A DNA stretch of 64,000 nucleotides from Flagellimonas flava (GTDB lineage: Bacteria; Bacteroidota; Bacteroidia; Flavobacteriales; Flavobacteriaceae): the NCBI RefSeq assembly GCF_900129665.1, contig NZ_FQWL01000003.1:372001-436000 (forward strand). Reading direction: 5' to 3'. Numbering within the stretch: position 1 is the first letter of the stretch; each line of letters starts with the position of its first letter. The notes beneath the pieces were generated by a model that made no database searches, was not told where the DNA came from, and saw only the letters and a list, made by a program, of their open reading frames with translations. Below, in pieces: positions 8,222 to 16,636 of this stretch. Position numbers and translations under genes: made by a program.

Positions 8222-10303
8222 ATGTCCGAGAGCAATTCTCCATCACGATATACCATTACCGCTGCCCTTCCCTACACCAATGGCCCCATTCATATTGGGC
8301 ATTTGGCGGGAGTCTATGTCCCAGCGGATATCTACTCCCGTTACCTTCGGTTACAAGGGCACGATGTTGCCTTTATATGCGGAAGCGACGAACATGGAGT
8401 GGCCATTCCCATGAAGGCCAAAAAAGAAGGGGTTTCCCCAAAGGAGATCATCGATAAGTACCATGGCATCATCAAACAGTCCTTTAAGGAATTTGGGATT
8501 TCGTTTAATAACTATTCCAGGACCTCTGCCGAAGTACATCATGAAACTGCCTCCGATTTCTTTAAAAAATTGTATGATCAAGGTGATTTCATAGAGGAGG
8601 TTACCGAACAACTCTATGATGAGGAGGCCAAGCAATTTTTGGCGGACCGTTTTGTTACCGGAACCTGTCCCCGATGTGGGTATGAGGAAGCCTATGGTGA
8701 TCAATGTGAGAACTGTGGTTCTTCCTTAAATGCAACGGACCTCATCAATCCAAAATCCACGATTACAGGGGGCGTGCCAACCCTGAAAAGTACCAAGCAC
8801 TGGTTTCTGCCCTTGGACCGCTATGAGGATTTCCTAAAGGAATGGATTTTAAAAGGCCACAAAGATGATTGGAAACCCAATGTGTACGGGCAATGCAAAT
8901 CTTGGATCGATGATGGCCTAAAACCACGCGCGGTGACGCGGGATTTGGACTGGGGTATCCCCGTGCCTGTTAAAGATGGTGAAGGAAAGGTGCTCTATGT
9001 TTGGTTTGATGCCCCAATAGGTTATATCTCTTCAACCAAGGAATGGGCCAAGCGAGAAGGAAAGGAATGGGAACCTTATTGGAAGGACAAAGACACTAAA
9101 CTGCTCCACTTTATCGGGAAGGACAATATTGTTTTTCACTGTATTATTTTCCCTAGCATGCTAAAAGCCCATGGTGATTTTGTGCTCCCGGAAAATGTAC
9201 CGGCCAATGAGTTCTTGAACTTGGAGGGCAACAAACTTTCCACCTCTAAAAACTGGGCGGTTTGGCTGCACGAATATTTGGAGGAGTTTCCGAACATGCA
9301 GGATGTACTCCGTTACGCCTTGACGGCTAACGCTCCTGAGACCAAAGACAACGATTTTACCTGGAAGGATTTTCAGGCCAGGAACAACAACGAGTTGGTG
9401 GCCATTTTTGGGAATTTTGTCAATCGCGTTTCAGTGTTAACCCATAAATACTACAATGGAATCGTACCGGAACCTGCCAACTTTACCGAAGTGGATCGGA
9501 ATACCTTAGAAGCCTTAAAAGAGTTTCCGAAAACCCTCAATAGCTCTTTAGACCGCTACCGATTTAGGGAAGCCAGTCAAGAGTTGATGAATCTGGCACG
9601 ATTGGGCAACAAATATTTGGCGGATGAAGAACCTTGGAAATTGATTAAAACTGATGAGGAAAGGGTAAAGACCATCATGTATGTGGCCCTCCAAATTGCA
9701 ACAGGATTGGCCGTCCTGAGTGAACCGTTCTTACCTTTTACCTGTGTTAAATTGAAGAACATTCTCAATATCGTTTCGAGTGATAGCGAGAAACCCCTAT
9801 CATGGGATGCAGTCAGTTCAAAGGAAACCTTGCTTGCCTCCGGACATCAAATCAACAAAAGTGAATTGCTATTCCGAAAAATAGAAGACGCCGAAATCGA
9901 TGCACAACTGGCCAAATTGGAAGCCACTAAAAAAGCCAACGAACAAATGGATAAGGAAACAGTGCCACAAAAGGAAACCATAACCTTTGACGACTTCACC
10001 AAACTGGATATGCGTGTAGGTACTATTCTTGAGGCAGAGAAAATGCCCAAAGCCAACAAACTGCTTGTATTAAAAGTGGATACGGGCTTGGATATCCGTA
10101 CCATAGTTTCCGGCATAGCCGAAAGTTTTAAGCCCGAAGATATTGTTGGAAAACAAGTCACTGTTCTGGTCAATTTAGCCCCAAGGAAATTGCGGGGAGT
10201 TGAAAGTGAGGGCATGATTTTGATGACTGAAAACGCGGAAGGGAAATTGGTTTTTGTAAATCCTGATGAGACGGAGGTGGATAATGGCGAAGGTATTAGT
10301 TGA
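8222..10303 (+). CDS. metG: Methionine--tRNA ligase
   Basis: This 693-residue class I aminoacyl-tRNA synthetase charges tRNA-Met in the cytoplasm. The HIGH motif is at residues 24-27 ([10 protein letters not shown]). A zinc knuckle follows near 149-167 ([18 protein letters not shown]). The KMSKS-equivalent loop is KLSTS, near residue 337. The C-terminal ~110 residues, from [17 protein letters not shown] (~592), form the EMAP-II-like tRNA-binding domain that promotes dimerisation. Length and order are those of the long bacterial MetG with appended tRNA-binding domain. The start is supported by the conserved [14 protein letters not shown] a few residues in and the -7 box upstream. Confidence 0.98.
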   Translation: MSESNSPSRYTITAALPYTNGPIHIGHLAGVYVPADIYSRYLRLQGHDVAFICGSDEHGVAIPMKAKKEGVSPKEIIDKYHGIIKQSFKEFGISFNNYSRTSAEVHHETASDFFKKLYDQGDFIEEVTEQLYDEEAKQFLADRFVTGTCPRCGYEEAYGDQCENCGSSLNATDLINPKSTITGGVPTLKSTKHWFLPLDRYEDFLKEWILKGHKDDWKPNVYGQCKSWIDDGLKPRAVTRDLDWGIPVPVKDGEGKVLYVWFDAPIGYISSTKEWAKREGKEWEPYWKDKDTKLLHFIGKDNIVFHCIIFPSMLKAHGDFVLPENVPANEFLNLEGNKLSTSKNWAVWLHEYLEEFPNMQDVLRYALTANAPETKDNDFTWKDFQARNNNELVAIFGNFVNRVSVLTHKYYNGIVPEPANFTEVDRNTLEALKEFPKTLNSSLDRYRFREASQELMNLARLGNKYLADEEPWKLIKTDEERVKTIMYVALQIATGLAVLSEPFLPFTCVKLKNILNIVSSDSEKPLSWDAVSSKETLLASGHQINKSELLFRKIEDAEIDAQLAKLEATKKANEQMDKETVPQKETITFDDFTKLDMRVGTILEAEKMPKANKLLVLKVDTGLDIRTIVSGIAESFKPEDIVGKQVTVLVNLAPRKLRGVESEGMILMTENAEGKLVFVNPDETEVDNGEGIS

Positions 10304-10379
10304 TGGTTCCATAAGACTTTCATAAATCCCAATCTCATTTAAAGGTTTCCATTCAGGAACAATTAAAAGGTAAAAGTCA

Positions 10380-12506
10380 ATGCAACTCATCCCCTACATC
10401 TTAAAGCACACACAACTTCCTGAGCAAAGTGTGGCCAATACCATCGCCCTTTTAAACGAAGACTGCACCATTCCCTTTATTGCCCGATATCGGAAGGAAA
10501 GAACGGGTAATCTGGATGAGGTTCAGCTTGGGTCCATCGTGCAGTTCAAAACCGCTTTTGAAGCTCTCGAAAAAAGAAAAGCAGCCATTTTAAAGGCCGT
10601 AGGGGAACAAGGTCTATTAACACCGGAATTGCAAACACGGTTCCAAAACTGCGAGGACCTTGCCACTCTGGAGGACCTCTACCTACCTTTCAAAAAGAGT
10701 AAAAAAACAAAGGCGGAGACGGCCCGTAAAAATGGGTTGGAGCCGCTGGCTAAAATCATCATGGCCCAGCGTAGCGATGCCATCGAGTTCATTGCTTCCA
10801 AATATCTAAATAATGCCATTCAAAATGAGGATGAGGCCTTGGAAGGTGCCCGACATATTATTGCTGAGTGGATCAACGAGCGTTCCGATATCCGAAATCA
10901 GTTGCGGAGCCAGCTAGAGCGTTTCGCACTGCTTTCGACCCAGGTCGTCAAAACCAAAAAAGAGGATGAAAAGGCTCAGAAATTCCGAGATTATTTTGAC
11001 TGGAACGAAGCGTTGAATCGTTGTCCCTCCCACCGATTTTTAGCCATTTCAAGAGCCGAAAAAGAAGGCTTCATTCGGGTTAAAGTTGAAATTGACGATG
11101 AGAGGGCCATCGAAAAAATTGAGAGACGGATCATTAAGTCGCATTCCGATTGTGCTTCGCAAATCAAATTGGCCATCGCAGATGCCTACAAAAGACTGTT
11201 ACTGCCATCCCTCTCCAACGAAATCCTAAAAAAGGCCAAGGAAAAAGCAGATACTGAGGCCATTCAAGTGTTTTCAAAGAATTTAAAACAACTTTTACTT
11301 GGAGCTCCCTTAGGTGAAAAACGGATTCTTGCTATTGATCCTGGGTTCAGAACGGGTTGCAAATTGGTCTGTCTGGATGCGCAAGGAGATCTAAAGCACA
11401 ACGAAACCATTTACCCGCATGCTCCTCAAAACGATAGCAAAGGCGCCCTGAAAAAAATAAGTTCCCTTGTAGATGCCTACAAGATTGAAGCGATAGCCAT
11501 TGGCAACGGAACGGCTTCCAGGGAAACCGAACGCTTGGTGAAACGAATTCCATTCAAAATCGATGTGGAGGTTTTTGTGGTGAGTGAGGCTGGGGCATCC
11601 ATCTATTCGGCTTCCAAAATAGCCAGGGAAGAATTTCCCAATTACGATGTTACCGTGAGAGGGGCGGTATCGATTGGGCGAAGATTGGCCGACCCCTTGG
11701 CCGAACTGGTAAAAATAGAGGCCAAATCCATAGGTGTTGGGCAGTATCAGCATGATGTTGACCAAAACAAGCTAAAAACCTCCTTGGATACCGTGGTGGA
11801 AAGTTGTGTGAACTCGGTTGGGGTGAATATCAATACAGCCAGTGTGCCCTTATTGAGCTATGTATCGGGAATTGGTCCGAAGTTAGCGGAAAACATCGTT
11901 GCCTATCGCAATACAAATGGTGCGTTTACCAATCGCGATCAAATTAAAAAAGTGCCTCGTTTGGGTGGAAAAGCTTTTGAGCAGGGTGCTGGATTTTTAC
12001 GCATTAAAGCGGGCGACAATCCCCTGGACGATTCGGCCGTGCATCCAGAAAGCTATGCCTTGGTGAAACAAATGGCCAAGGACAAGCAAGTACCGTTATC
12101 GGACCTGATCCGAAATAAAACCGTTTTGGAAGGTATCGATTTAAAAAAATACTGCACAGATACCATTGGCCTACCAACCTTAAAAGACATTTTGGAGGAA
12201 TTGGAAAAGCCAGGTTTGGACCGAAGGGAGAAGGCTAAAGTGTTCACCTTTGATCAAAACATCAAAGAAATTACCGATTTGCGACAGGGACAGTTATTAC
12301 CAGGCATAGTGAACAACATTACCAATTTCGGTTGCTTTGTGGACATAGGCATCAAGGAAAGCGGCTTGATCCATATTTCCAACCTCGCCAATACCTTCGT
12401 CAAGGATGTGAACGAGCATGTAAGCTTACACCAACAGGTCATTGTTAAGGTTCTCGATGTTGATATTCCGCGAAAACGAATTCAATTGGCTCTTAAGCAA
12501 AGTTGA
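10380..12506 (+). CDS. tex: Tex family RNA-binding transcription accessory protein
   Basis: The 708-residue protein has the Tex architecture: an N-terminal helical domain with CTIPFIARYRKERTGNLDEVQL (~residues 29-50), a YqgF/RNase-H-like domain beginning at ILAIDPGFRTGCK (~318), helix-hairpin-helix repeats (SYVSGIGPKLAENIV, ~492-506), and a C-terminal S1 RNA-binding domain (GQLLPGIVNNITNFGCFVDIG, ~637-657). Tex binds nucleic acids and affects transcription and rRNA or stress responses; its exact role is not settled. The HDAC-like gene begins 7 bp after its stop, so they are likely cotranscribed. Confidence 0.96.
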   Translation: MQLIPYILKHTQLPEQSVANTIALLNEDCTIPFIARYRKERTGNLDEVQLGSIVQFKTAFEALEKRKAAILKAVGEQGLLTPELQTRFQNCEDLATLEDLYLPFKKSKKTKAETARKNGLEPLAKIIMAQRSDAIEFIASKYLNNAIQNEDEALEGARHIIAEWINERSDIRNQLRSQLERFALLSTQVVKTKKEDEKAQKFRDYFDWNEALNRCPSHRFLAISRAEKEGFIRVKVEIDDERAIEKIERRIIKSHSDCASQIKLAIADAYKRLLLPSLSNEILKKAKEKADTEAIQVFSKNLKQLLLGAPLGEKRILAIDPGFRTGCKLVCLDAQGDLKHNETIYPHAPQNDSKGALKKISSLVDAYKIEAIAIGNGTASRETERLVKRIPFKIDVEVFVVSEAGASIYSASKIAREEFPNYDVTVRGAVSIGRRLADPLAELVKIEAKSIGVGQYQHDVDQNKLKTSLDTVVESCVNSVGVNINTASVPLLSYVSGIGPKLAENIVAYRNTNGAFTNRDQIKKVPRLGGKAFEQGAGFLRIKAGDNPLDDSAVHPESYALVKQMAKDKQVPLSDLIRNKTVLEGIDLKKYCTDTIGLPTLKDILEELEKPGLDRREKAKVFTFDQNIKEITDLRQGQLLPGIVNNITNFGCFVDIGIKESGLIHISNLANTFVKDVNEHVSLHQQVIVKVLDVDIPRKRIQLALKQS

Positions 12507-12513
12507 TTATTTG

Positions 12514-13416
12514 ATGCTGAAAATCGCCTATCATCCCATCTTCAAGCATCCACTCCCGGAAGGACATCGGTTCCCGATGGTCAAGTATGAGCTTTTGCCC
12601 CAACAGCTCCTCCATGAAGGTACCTGTACTTCGGAGAACTTTTATACGCCGGATTTCCCCCAAGACGAAGTCATTTTAGCGGCCCATGATAGTATCTATT
12701 ATGAAAATCTGGTTCAACTCAACCTAAAACCCAGTGAGGTTCGTAAAATTGGATTTCCCTTAAGCAAAGAGCTTGTTCAAAGAGAACGGATTATAGCCGA
12801 CGGGACCCTCAAAGGATGCGAATATGCCCTAAAGCATGGCATAGCCATGAATATAGCAGGAGGCACCCATCATGCCTATTCCAACAGGGGCGAGGCCTTT
12901 TGCATGTTGAACGACCAAGCCATCGGTGCACAATATCTAATTGACCATAAGGTGGGCAGTAAAATCTTGATTGTAGATTTAGATGTCCATCAAGGAAATG
13001 GAACCGCTGAAATCTTTCAGGAAAACGAAGCCGTATTTACATTCTCTATGCACGGAAGAGGAAACTATCCCTTCAAAAAAGAAACTTCTGATTTGGATAT
13101 CCCCTTGGAAAAAGGAACTTCGGACAAAGAATACCTATCCATCCTCAAAAAAACATTGCCCCAACTGCTGGAAAAAGTGCAGCCCCAATTTATATTCTAT
13201 TTGTGCGGAGTAGATGTTGTGGCAACGGACAAATTGGGCACCTTGGGCATGAGTTTGGAAGGTTGTAGGGAACGAGATCGCTTTGTGCTTCAGGCCTGTA
13301 GAGACAATAAGATTCCCGTACAATGCAGCATGGGGGGCGGCTATTCCCCCGATATTAAAACCATAGTGGAAGCACATGCCAATACCTTCCGTCTGGCCCA
13401 AGAAATTTATTTTTAA
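12514..13416 (+). CDS. Histone deacetylase family (AcuC/HDAC-like) hydrolase
   Basis: I place the start at the ATG at 12514 (MLKIAYHPIFKHPLPEGHRFPM), 7 bp after tex stops; an upstream in-frame ATG at 12442 would lie inside tex. The resulting 300-residue protein shows the zinc-dependent deacetylase core: GGTHHAYSNRGEAFCMLND (paired active-site histidines), ILIVDLDVHQGNGTAEIF (zinc ligands D and H), then YLCGVDVVATDKLGTLGMS (zinc Asp and substrate loop) and MGGGYS. Bacterial members deacetylate proteins (AcuC), polyamines or other acetylated amines; which applies here is unknown. Cytoplasmic. Confidence 0.9.
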   Translation: MLKIAYHPIFKHPLPEGHRFPMVKYELLPQQLLHEGTCTSENFYTPDFPQDEVILAAHDSIYYENLVQLNLKPSEVRKIGFPLSKELVQRERIIADGTLKGCEYALKHGIAMNIAGGTHHAYSNRGEAFCMLNDQAIGAQYLIDHKVGSKILIVDLDVHQGNGTAEIFQENEAVFTFSMHGRGNYPFKKETSDLDIPLEKGTSDKEYLSILKKTLPQLLEKVQPQFIFYLCGVDVVATDKLGTLGMSLEGCRERDRFVLQACRDNKIPVQCSMGGGYSPDIKTIVEAHANTFRLAQEIYF

Positions 13417-13446
13417 CTTTAATTCACAACCTAACGTTCTTCAGTC

Positions 13447-14286
13447 ATGAGATTATTCTGCTTTTGTTTGCTATTATGCTTCGCCCTACCCCTGCAAGGT
13501 CAAGATCAAATTTATTCCCAACGAAAGAATACTTGGCAAAACTTCACCTATGATATGGGGAATGTTTTTGGGGGTATAGGACACTCGTATTCTAGACCTT
13601 TTCATTGGAATGGAAACGATTGGGCCAACTTCGGTTATCTTTCGGCAGGAACCCTGGCCTTATTCTTTGTGGACGACGAATTTGACCATTGGGTAGGTGG
13701 TTTTGAAGATGATGTTCCCGACCTATTGGTAGACTACGGGAACGAATACGGAAGCCCCGAAAACAATTATATGATTACTGGGGGTGTATACCTTGTGGGC
13801 CTCTTTACGAAAAACGAAAAATTACGTCGCACAGGGGTACTGTTAATATCATCTGCGACCGCTGGAGGTTTTTTACAGCAGGTCAGTAAACGTATTATTG
13901 GACGGGCAAGACCTAGGAGTGGGGACAGCTCGAATGTATACGACCCCTTTCATATTGATAGGGTGCGCAATTACGATTCCTTCCCCTCGGGCCACGCCAT
14001 GTTGGCCTTCACCAATGCCTATGCCATTGCCAAACAGTTCAAGAATCCTTGGGTAAAAGCGGGAATTTACACCGTTGGACTCGTTCCTGGTTTTGCCCGT
14101 ATTGTAGATGGGTACCATTGGATTTCAGATGTGGCTTTTAGCACAGTATTGAGCATTTTCATTGTGGAATCCATAGATAAATATCTTGATTCCAAGTACA
14201 ATGAAAAATATAACAACCAAGCCAAAGCTGTGAGCTGGAACCTAAGTTTTGGACCTGGGACGATGGGGGTGGCTCTTCGGTTCTGA
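13447..14286 (+). CDS. PAP2 superfamily phosphatase, exported or membrane-associated
   Basis: The 279-residue protein begins with a signal peptide (MRLFCFCLLLCFALPLQGQD). The three acid-phosphatase/lipid-phosphatase motifs are present: KRIIGRARPR (~148-157), FPSGHAM (~179-185) and RIVDGYHWISD (~218-228, catalytic His and Asp). Substrates in the family include phosphatidate, phosphatidylglycerophosphate and undecaprenyl pyrophosphate; nothing here selects among them. The ending GVALRF is typical of an outer-membrane-exposed strand, so periplasmic or outer-membrane localisation is possible. It is separated from the HDAC gene by 30 bp. Confidence 0.9.
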   Translation: MRLFCFCLLLCFALPLQGQDQIYSQRKNTWQNFTYDMGNVFGGIGHSYSRPFHWNGNDWANFGYLSAGTLALFFVDDEFDHWVGGFEDDVPDLLVDYGNEYGSPENNYMITGGVYLVGLFTKNEKLRRTGVLLISSATAGGFLQQVSKRIIGRARPRSGDSSNVYDPFHIDRVRNYDSFPSGHAMLAFTNAYAIAKQFKNPWVKAGIYTVGLVPGFARIVDGYHWISDVAFSTVLSIFIVESIDKYLDSKYNEKYNNQAKAVSWNLSFGPGTMGVALRF

Positions 14287-14295
14287 AGGGTTTCG

Positions 14296-14303
14296 TAATT
14301 TTG
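14296..14303 (+). promoter_or_regulatory. -7 promoter box (TAATTTTG) upstream of ferritin
   Basis: TAATTTTG matches TAnnTTTG in full and lies 19 bp before the ferritin ATG, so ferritin probably has its own promoter despite the short 36-bp intergenic gap after the PAP2 gene. Confidence 0.55.
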
Positions 14304-14322
14304 TACCTCTTAAATCAAAGAC

Positions 14323-14844
14323 ATGTTATCTAAAAAACTTGAAAAAGCGCTCAATGAGCAAATTCGAATAGAAGCTGAATCGTCACAGGTGTATCTCTCC
14401 ATGGCATCATGGGCAGAGGTGAAGGGTCTGGAGGGCGTGGCCGGATTTATGTATGGCCATTCCGATGAAGAACGTATGCACATGCTCAAATTGGTCAAAT
14501 ATGTAAATGAGCGGGGCGGACATGCACATGTTTCGGAGCTTAAGGCACCAAAAACCGAATTTGGCTCGCTACAACAGATGTTTCAACAGCTCTACGACCA
14601 TGAGATTTTTGTTTCCCAAAGCATCAATGAACTGGTGCATGTTACCTTACAAGAAAAGGACTATGCCACACATAACTTTTTGCAATGGTACGTGGCTGAA
14701 CAATTAGAGGAGGAGGCATTGGCACGTACCGTACTCGATAAAATCAATCTTATAGGAAATGACAAGGGTGGACTTTATCTTTTTGATCGCGATATACAGC
14801 AAATCACTGTTGAAAGTGCCGCTTCGGACACCGCAGGGGAATAA
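14323..14844 (+). CDS. ftnA: Ferritin (non-haem iron storage)
   Basis: The 173-residue ferritin oxidises Fe(II) and stores the mineral in a 24-subunit cytoplasmic shell. Ferroxidase-centre ligands match the E. coli FtnA numbering: E17, E50, H53, E94, Q127 and E130 (IRIEAES, SDEERMH, YDHEI, AEQLEEE). The length is normal and there is no haem methionine pattern, which separates it from bacterioferritin. A -7 box sits just upstream (14296-14303). Confidence 0.96.
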   Translation: MLSKKLEKALNEQIRIEAESSQVYLSMASWAEVKGLEGVAGFMYGHSDEERMHMLKLVKYVNERGGHAHVSELKAPKTEFGSLQQMFQQLYDHEIFVSQSINELVHVTLQEKDYATHNFLQWYVAEQLEEEALARTVLDKINLIGNDKGGLYLFDRDIQQITVESAASDTAGE

Positions 14845-14883
14845 TTGTTGATAAATCTTTTATTTAGATTAAGTTAAAATAGT

Positions 14884-14891
14884 TATTTTTG
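14884..14891 (+). promoter_or_regulatory. -7 promoter box (TATTTTTG) for the small Cys-rich gene
   Basis: TATTTTTG matches the consensus exactly and ends 18 bp before the ATG at 14910. This placement favours 14910 over the earlier in-frame ATG at 14889, which would lie within the promoter box. Confidence 0.5.
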
Positions 14892-14909
14892 GCCCATCGA
14901 TTCTCGAAG

Positions 14910-15071
14910 ATGGGGAAAAAGAAAAAAGATTTAAAGAAGAATTCTAAGGCCTTATTAAGGGAACTTCCTTTGACCAATTGCAAGATTAAATGTTGCAAAA
15001 AGTATAAAAAGGGTGAAAATAAACGCTGTAAGCGATGCCCATGTTTTGACCTGCTGAAAAAAGTAGCATAA
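14910..15071 (+). CDS. Small lysine/cysteine-rich protein (53 aa)
   Basis: The ATG at 14910 gives MGKKKKDLKKNSKALLREL..., 53 residues. The C-terminal half has six cysteines: one in TNC, two in KCCKKYKK, then C-K-R-C and P-C in the segment KRCKRCPCF. This spacing could bind zinc or an Fe-S cluster. The positive charge suggests a nucleic-acid or ribosome partner, but that is inference. The gene has its own promoter box and terminator, which supports it being real and monocistronic. I do not recognise a named family. Confidence 0.7.
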   Translation: MGKKKKDLKKNSKALLRELPLTNCKIKCCKKYKKGENKRCKRCPCFDLLKKVA

Positions 15072-15072
15072 A

Positions 15073-15097
15073 AAAACCGCCATTAGGCGGTTTTTTT
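15073..15097. terminator. Bidirectional rho-independent terminator
   Basis: CCGCC (15077-15081) pairs with GGCGG (15086-15090) around an ATTA loop. The stem is extended by the A-run before and the T-run after, making a symmetrical A...T hairpin that can terminate both the Cys-rich gene (+) and the convergent gene ending at 15096 (-). Confidence 0.85.
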
Positions 15098-15521
15098 ATT
15101 GTTCCTTACCTTTCTTCTTTGGCAAATGTTGCACCACCTTGCTTTCCAACTGACCAAATAGGTCATCGTTATCTGATAGTGATAGGTACTCCCTTGCCTT
15201 TTCCAAATAGAGTGGGCTATGGATGCAAGAGCCGTCACAAGCTTGTATATGCTCTTGATAAGCTTGTTTTTTTACCCGCATATAGACCAGATAAGCGGAA
15301 AAATTAGCTTTGCCCAACTGCAGTTCATAATTGCGCTGGTCCAACCAGTAATCCAATTCGTCCTGGGCACTCAGATTATGAAGTCCTTGCTCGTAGTGGG
15401 CATCGCGTTCCGCAAGGTTTTCGTAGAACCGTAATCCCTGGACATGGGCTCTCTCCTGCGACCAAGCCGTTAGGCTTAAACCGCTGATCAAGAAAACCAA
15501 AAGGACACGGGCAGTTTTCAT
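15096..15521 (-). CDS. Exported protein of unknown function (141 aa)
   Basis: The signal peptide MKTARVLLVFLISGLSLTAWSQ suggests export. The mature part is helical and charged, with paired cysteines in IQACDGSCIHSP that could form a disulfide, and a lysine-rich end (LPKKKGKEQ). I see no enzymatic motif. It runs convergent with the Cys-rich gene and shares the terminator at 15073-15097. The family is not recognised. Confidence 0.7.
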   Translation of the reverse strand: MKTARVLLVFLISGLSLTAWSQERAHVQGLRFYENLAERDAHYEQGLHNLSAQDELDYWLDQRNYELQLGKANFSAYLVYMRVKKQAYQEHIQACDGSCIHSPLYLEKAREYLSLSDNDDLFGQLESKVVQHLPKKKGKEQ

Positions 15522-15658
15522 AGCAATACCTTCTTTTATATTGGACGCAACACCACCCCAGTCGTTGCACCTACTTTCATTAAGTTATTGTTAAAATTGA
15601 GCAAAAACAAAGAAAAGGGGCAAGAGCTCCCTTTTCATCGATTATCCGTAAAGTTGAA

Positions 15659-15991
15659 TTATTTACCCAACATTAAAAGTTCATTGCACTTAATCTCAGT
15701 AACATAGCGCTTTTCCCCCTCTTTGGTCTCATACGATCGATTGACCAACTTGCCCTCAATAGCCACTTCCTTGCCCTTTACAAGATAGTTTTCAGCAATC
15801 TCCGCGGTCTTGCCCCAGGCTACCACATTATGCCATTGGGTATCCGTAACCTTTTCGCCTTCAGCATTCTTGTAGGTCTCATTGGTGGCCACGGAAAATT
15901 TGGCCAATTTGCTACCGCTTTCCAAAATGACAACTTCTGGGTCGTTACCCAGGTTTCCAATCAATTGTACTTTGTTTCTTAGTGAATTCAT
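15659..15991 (-). CDS. ssb: Short single-stranded DNA-binding protein
   Basis: The 110 residues form one OB fold of the SSB family: NSLRNKVQLIGNLGNDPEV, KFSVATNETYKNAEGEKV, WHNVVAWGKTAEIAENYLVKG, and EVAIEGKLVNRSYETKEGEKRYVTEI. The protein stops straight after the fold (CNELLMLGK) and lacks the disordered linker and acidic tip that most replicative SSBs use to recruit partners. It may be a secondary SSB for competence, recombination or stress, or the main one of an unusual type. A full -7 box (TACGTTTG on the minus strand) lies at 16049-16056. Confidence 0.93.
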   Translation of the reverse strand: MNSLRNKVQLIGNLGNDPEVVILESGSKLAKFSVATNETYKNAEGEKVTDTQWHNVVAWGKTAEIAENYLVKGKEVAIEGKLVNRSYETKEGEKRYVTEIKCNELLMLGK

Positions 15992-16048
15992 GATAAAAAT
16001 TTAGGTGTTAAACAGTTCATACTATCGAGCTTCATTGCATCGACAGGG

Positions 16049-16056
16049 CAAACGTA
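16049..16056 (-). promoter_or_regulatory. -7 promoter box (TACGTTTG) for ssb
   Basis: On the minus strand TACGTTTG matches TAnnTTTG exactly and predicts a leader of about 50 nt before the ssb ATG. Palindromic AAACG/CGTTT elements lie 30-55 bp upstream. Confidence 0.5.
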
Positions 16057-16085
16057 TGGGAAGGAAAAAATGGGAATCGGTTGTT

Positions 16086-16110
16086 AAACGATTGCTTTCG
16101 TTTGTAAACG
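16086..16110. promoter_or_regulatory. Cluster of AAACG/CGTTT inverted repeats upstream of ssb
   Basis: AAACGA (16086-16091) is inverted as TCGTTT (16098-16103), and CGTTTGTAAACG (16099-16110) is a separate palindrome. The arrangement, just upstream of the ssb -7 box, looks like a regulator-binding site. No regulator can be named. Confidence 0.35.
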
Positions 16111-16178
16111 GATGTAGTCGGTTAAAAATGATAAATGTTACCGCCTACAGGGGTAAATCGCTTGATTCTTTTTCTGGT

Positions 16179-16292
16179 TCAGACGGGATTTTTCTTGGAT
16201 TGATATCTTCTGTAGATCCAAACGGCCAAAAGGGCAACTATTGTTAAGCTAGCGCTTGATACTATTGCTGTAATTTCGTTTTGGGGTTCCAT
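16179..16292 (-). CDS. Tiny single-span membrane protein (37 aa)
   Basis: An ATG at 16292 opens a 37-codon frame that starts MEPQNEITAIVSS, continues with one hydrophobic segment (ASLTIVALLAVWIY, residues ~14-27) and ends in a positive tail (RRYQSKKNPV). This is the classic layout of a small inner-membrane protein: acidic outside, basic inside. It fills an otherwise gene-poor stretch and has a 14-bp palindrome (16324-16337) 32 bp upstream of its start. No family is recognised. The charge pattern is the main evidence. Confidence 0.5.
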   Translation of the reverse strand: MEPQNEITAIVSSASLTIVALLAVWIYRRYQSKKNPV

Positions 16293-16636
16293 AATCAGGA
16301 AATGCGGATTTATACCCTGTAAGTTACAAATTTGTAATCGCTTTGTCCTACTCGATATATACCCCCTTATCGGTCTGTCCCTCTACTTTCCTTTCCAATT
16401 CTGGAAGAATTCTACAATAAGTATTCAAATCCCTCGTTTTGTAAGTGTATTCTTACTGGTTTAGTTAGGTTGATTTTGGGAAAGCAACTATAATAGAGTA
16501 CAAACAATTATACATAGGGATAAAGGTCGCCATGCCTTTATCCTTTTTTTTTGTGATGTTTAAGTAGGCTCCGTGAAAAAAATCATCCTGGGACCAAAGA
16601 AAACTTTGGAATTCCTATTTTTAGGGAAAAGAAAAA
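16293..16636. other. Gene-poor stretch with palindrome, orphan terminator and hairpins
   Basis: This 344-bp region holds no convincing reading frame. It contains the palindrome TTACAAATTTGTAA (16324-16337), a strong + strand terminator (16518-16552) with no + strand gene before it, and two small hairpins (CCAAAG-AAAA-CTTTGG and CCTA-TTTT-TAGG) just before the DUF1080 gene. TATTTTTA at 16616-16623 could be its -7 box (one mismatch). A small RNA ending at 16552 is possible. Confidence 0.5.
16518..16552 (+). terminator. Orphan rho-independent terminator
   Basis: GGATAAAGG (16518-16526) pairs perfectly with CCTTTATCC (16535-16543) and is followed by nine T residues. No + strand coding gene precedes it for more than 1.4 kb, so it either ends an unannotated RNA or forms an attenuator upstream of the DUF1080 gene. 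Confidence 0.8.

Noticed and set aside
14841-14850. TTG pair as -33 element for the Cys-rich gene
   Set aside because: The spacing to the -7 box is about 33 bp, outside the usual 17-23 bp.
16005-16247. 80-codon + strand frame upstream of the DUF1080 gene
   Set aside because: It crosses the ssb promoter and palindromes, has no membrane or family signature, and is opposite the better-supported small membrane frame.
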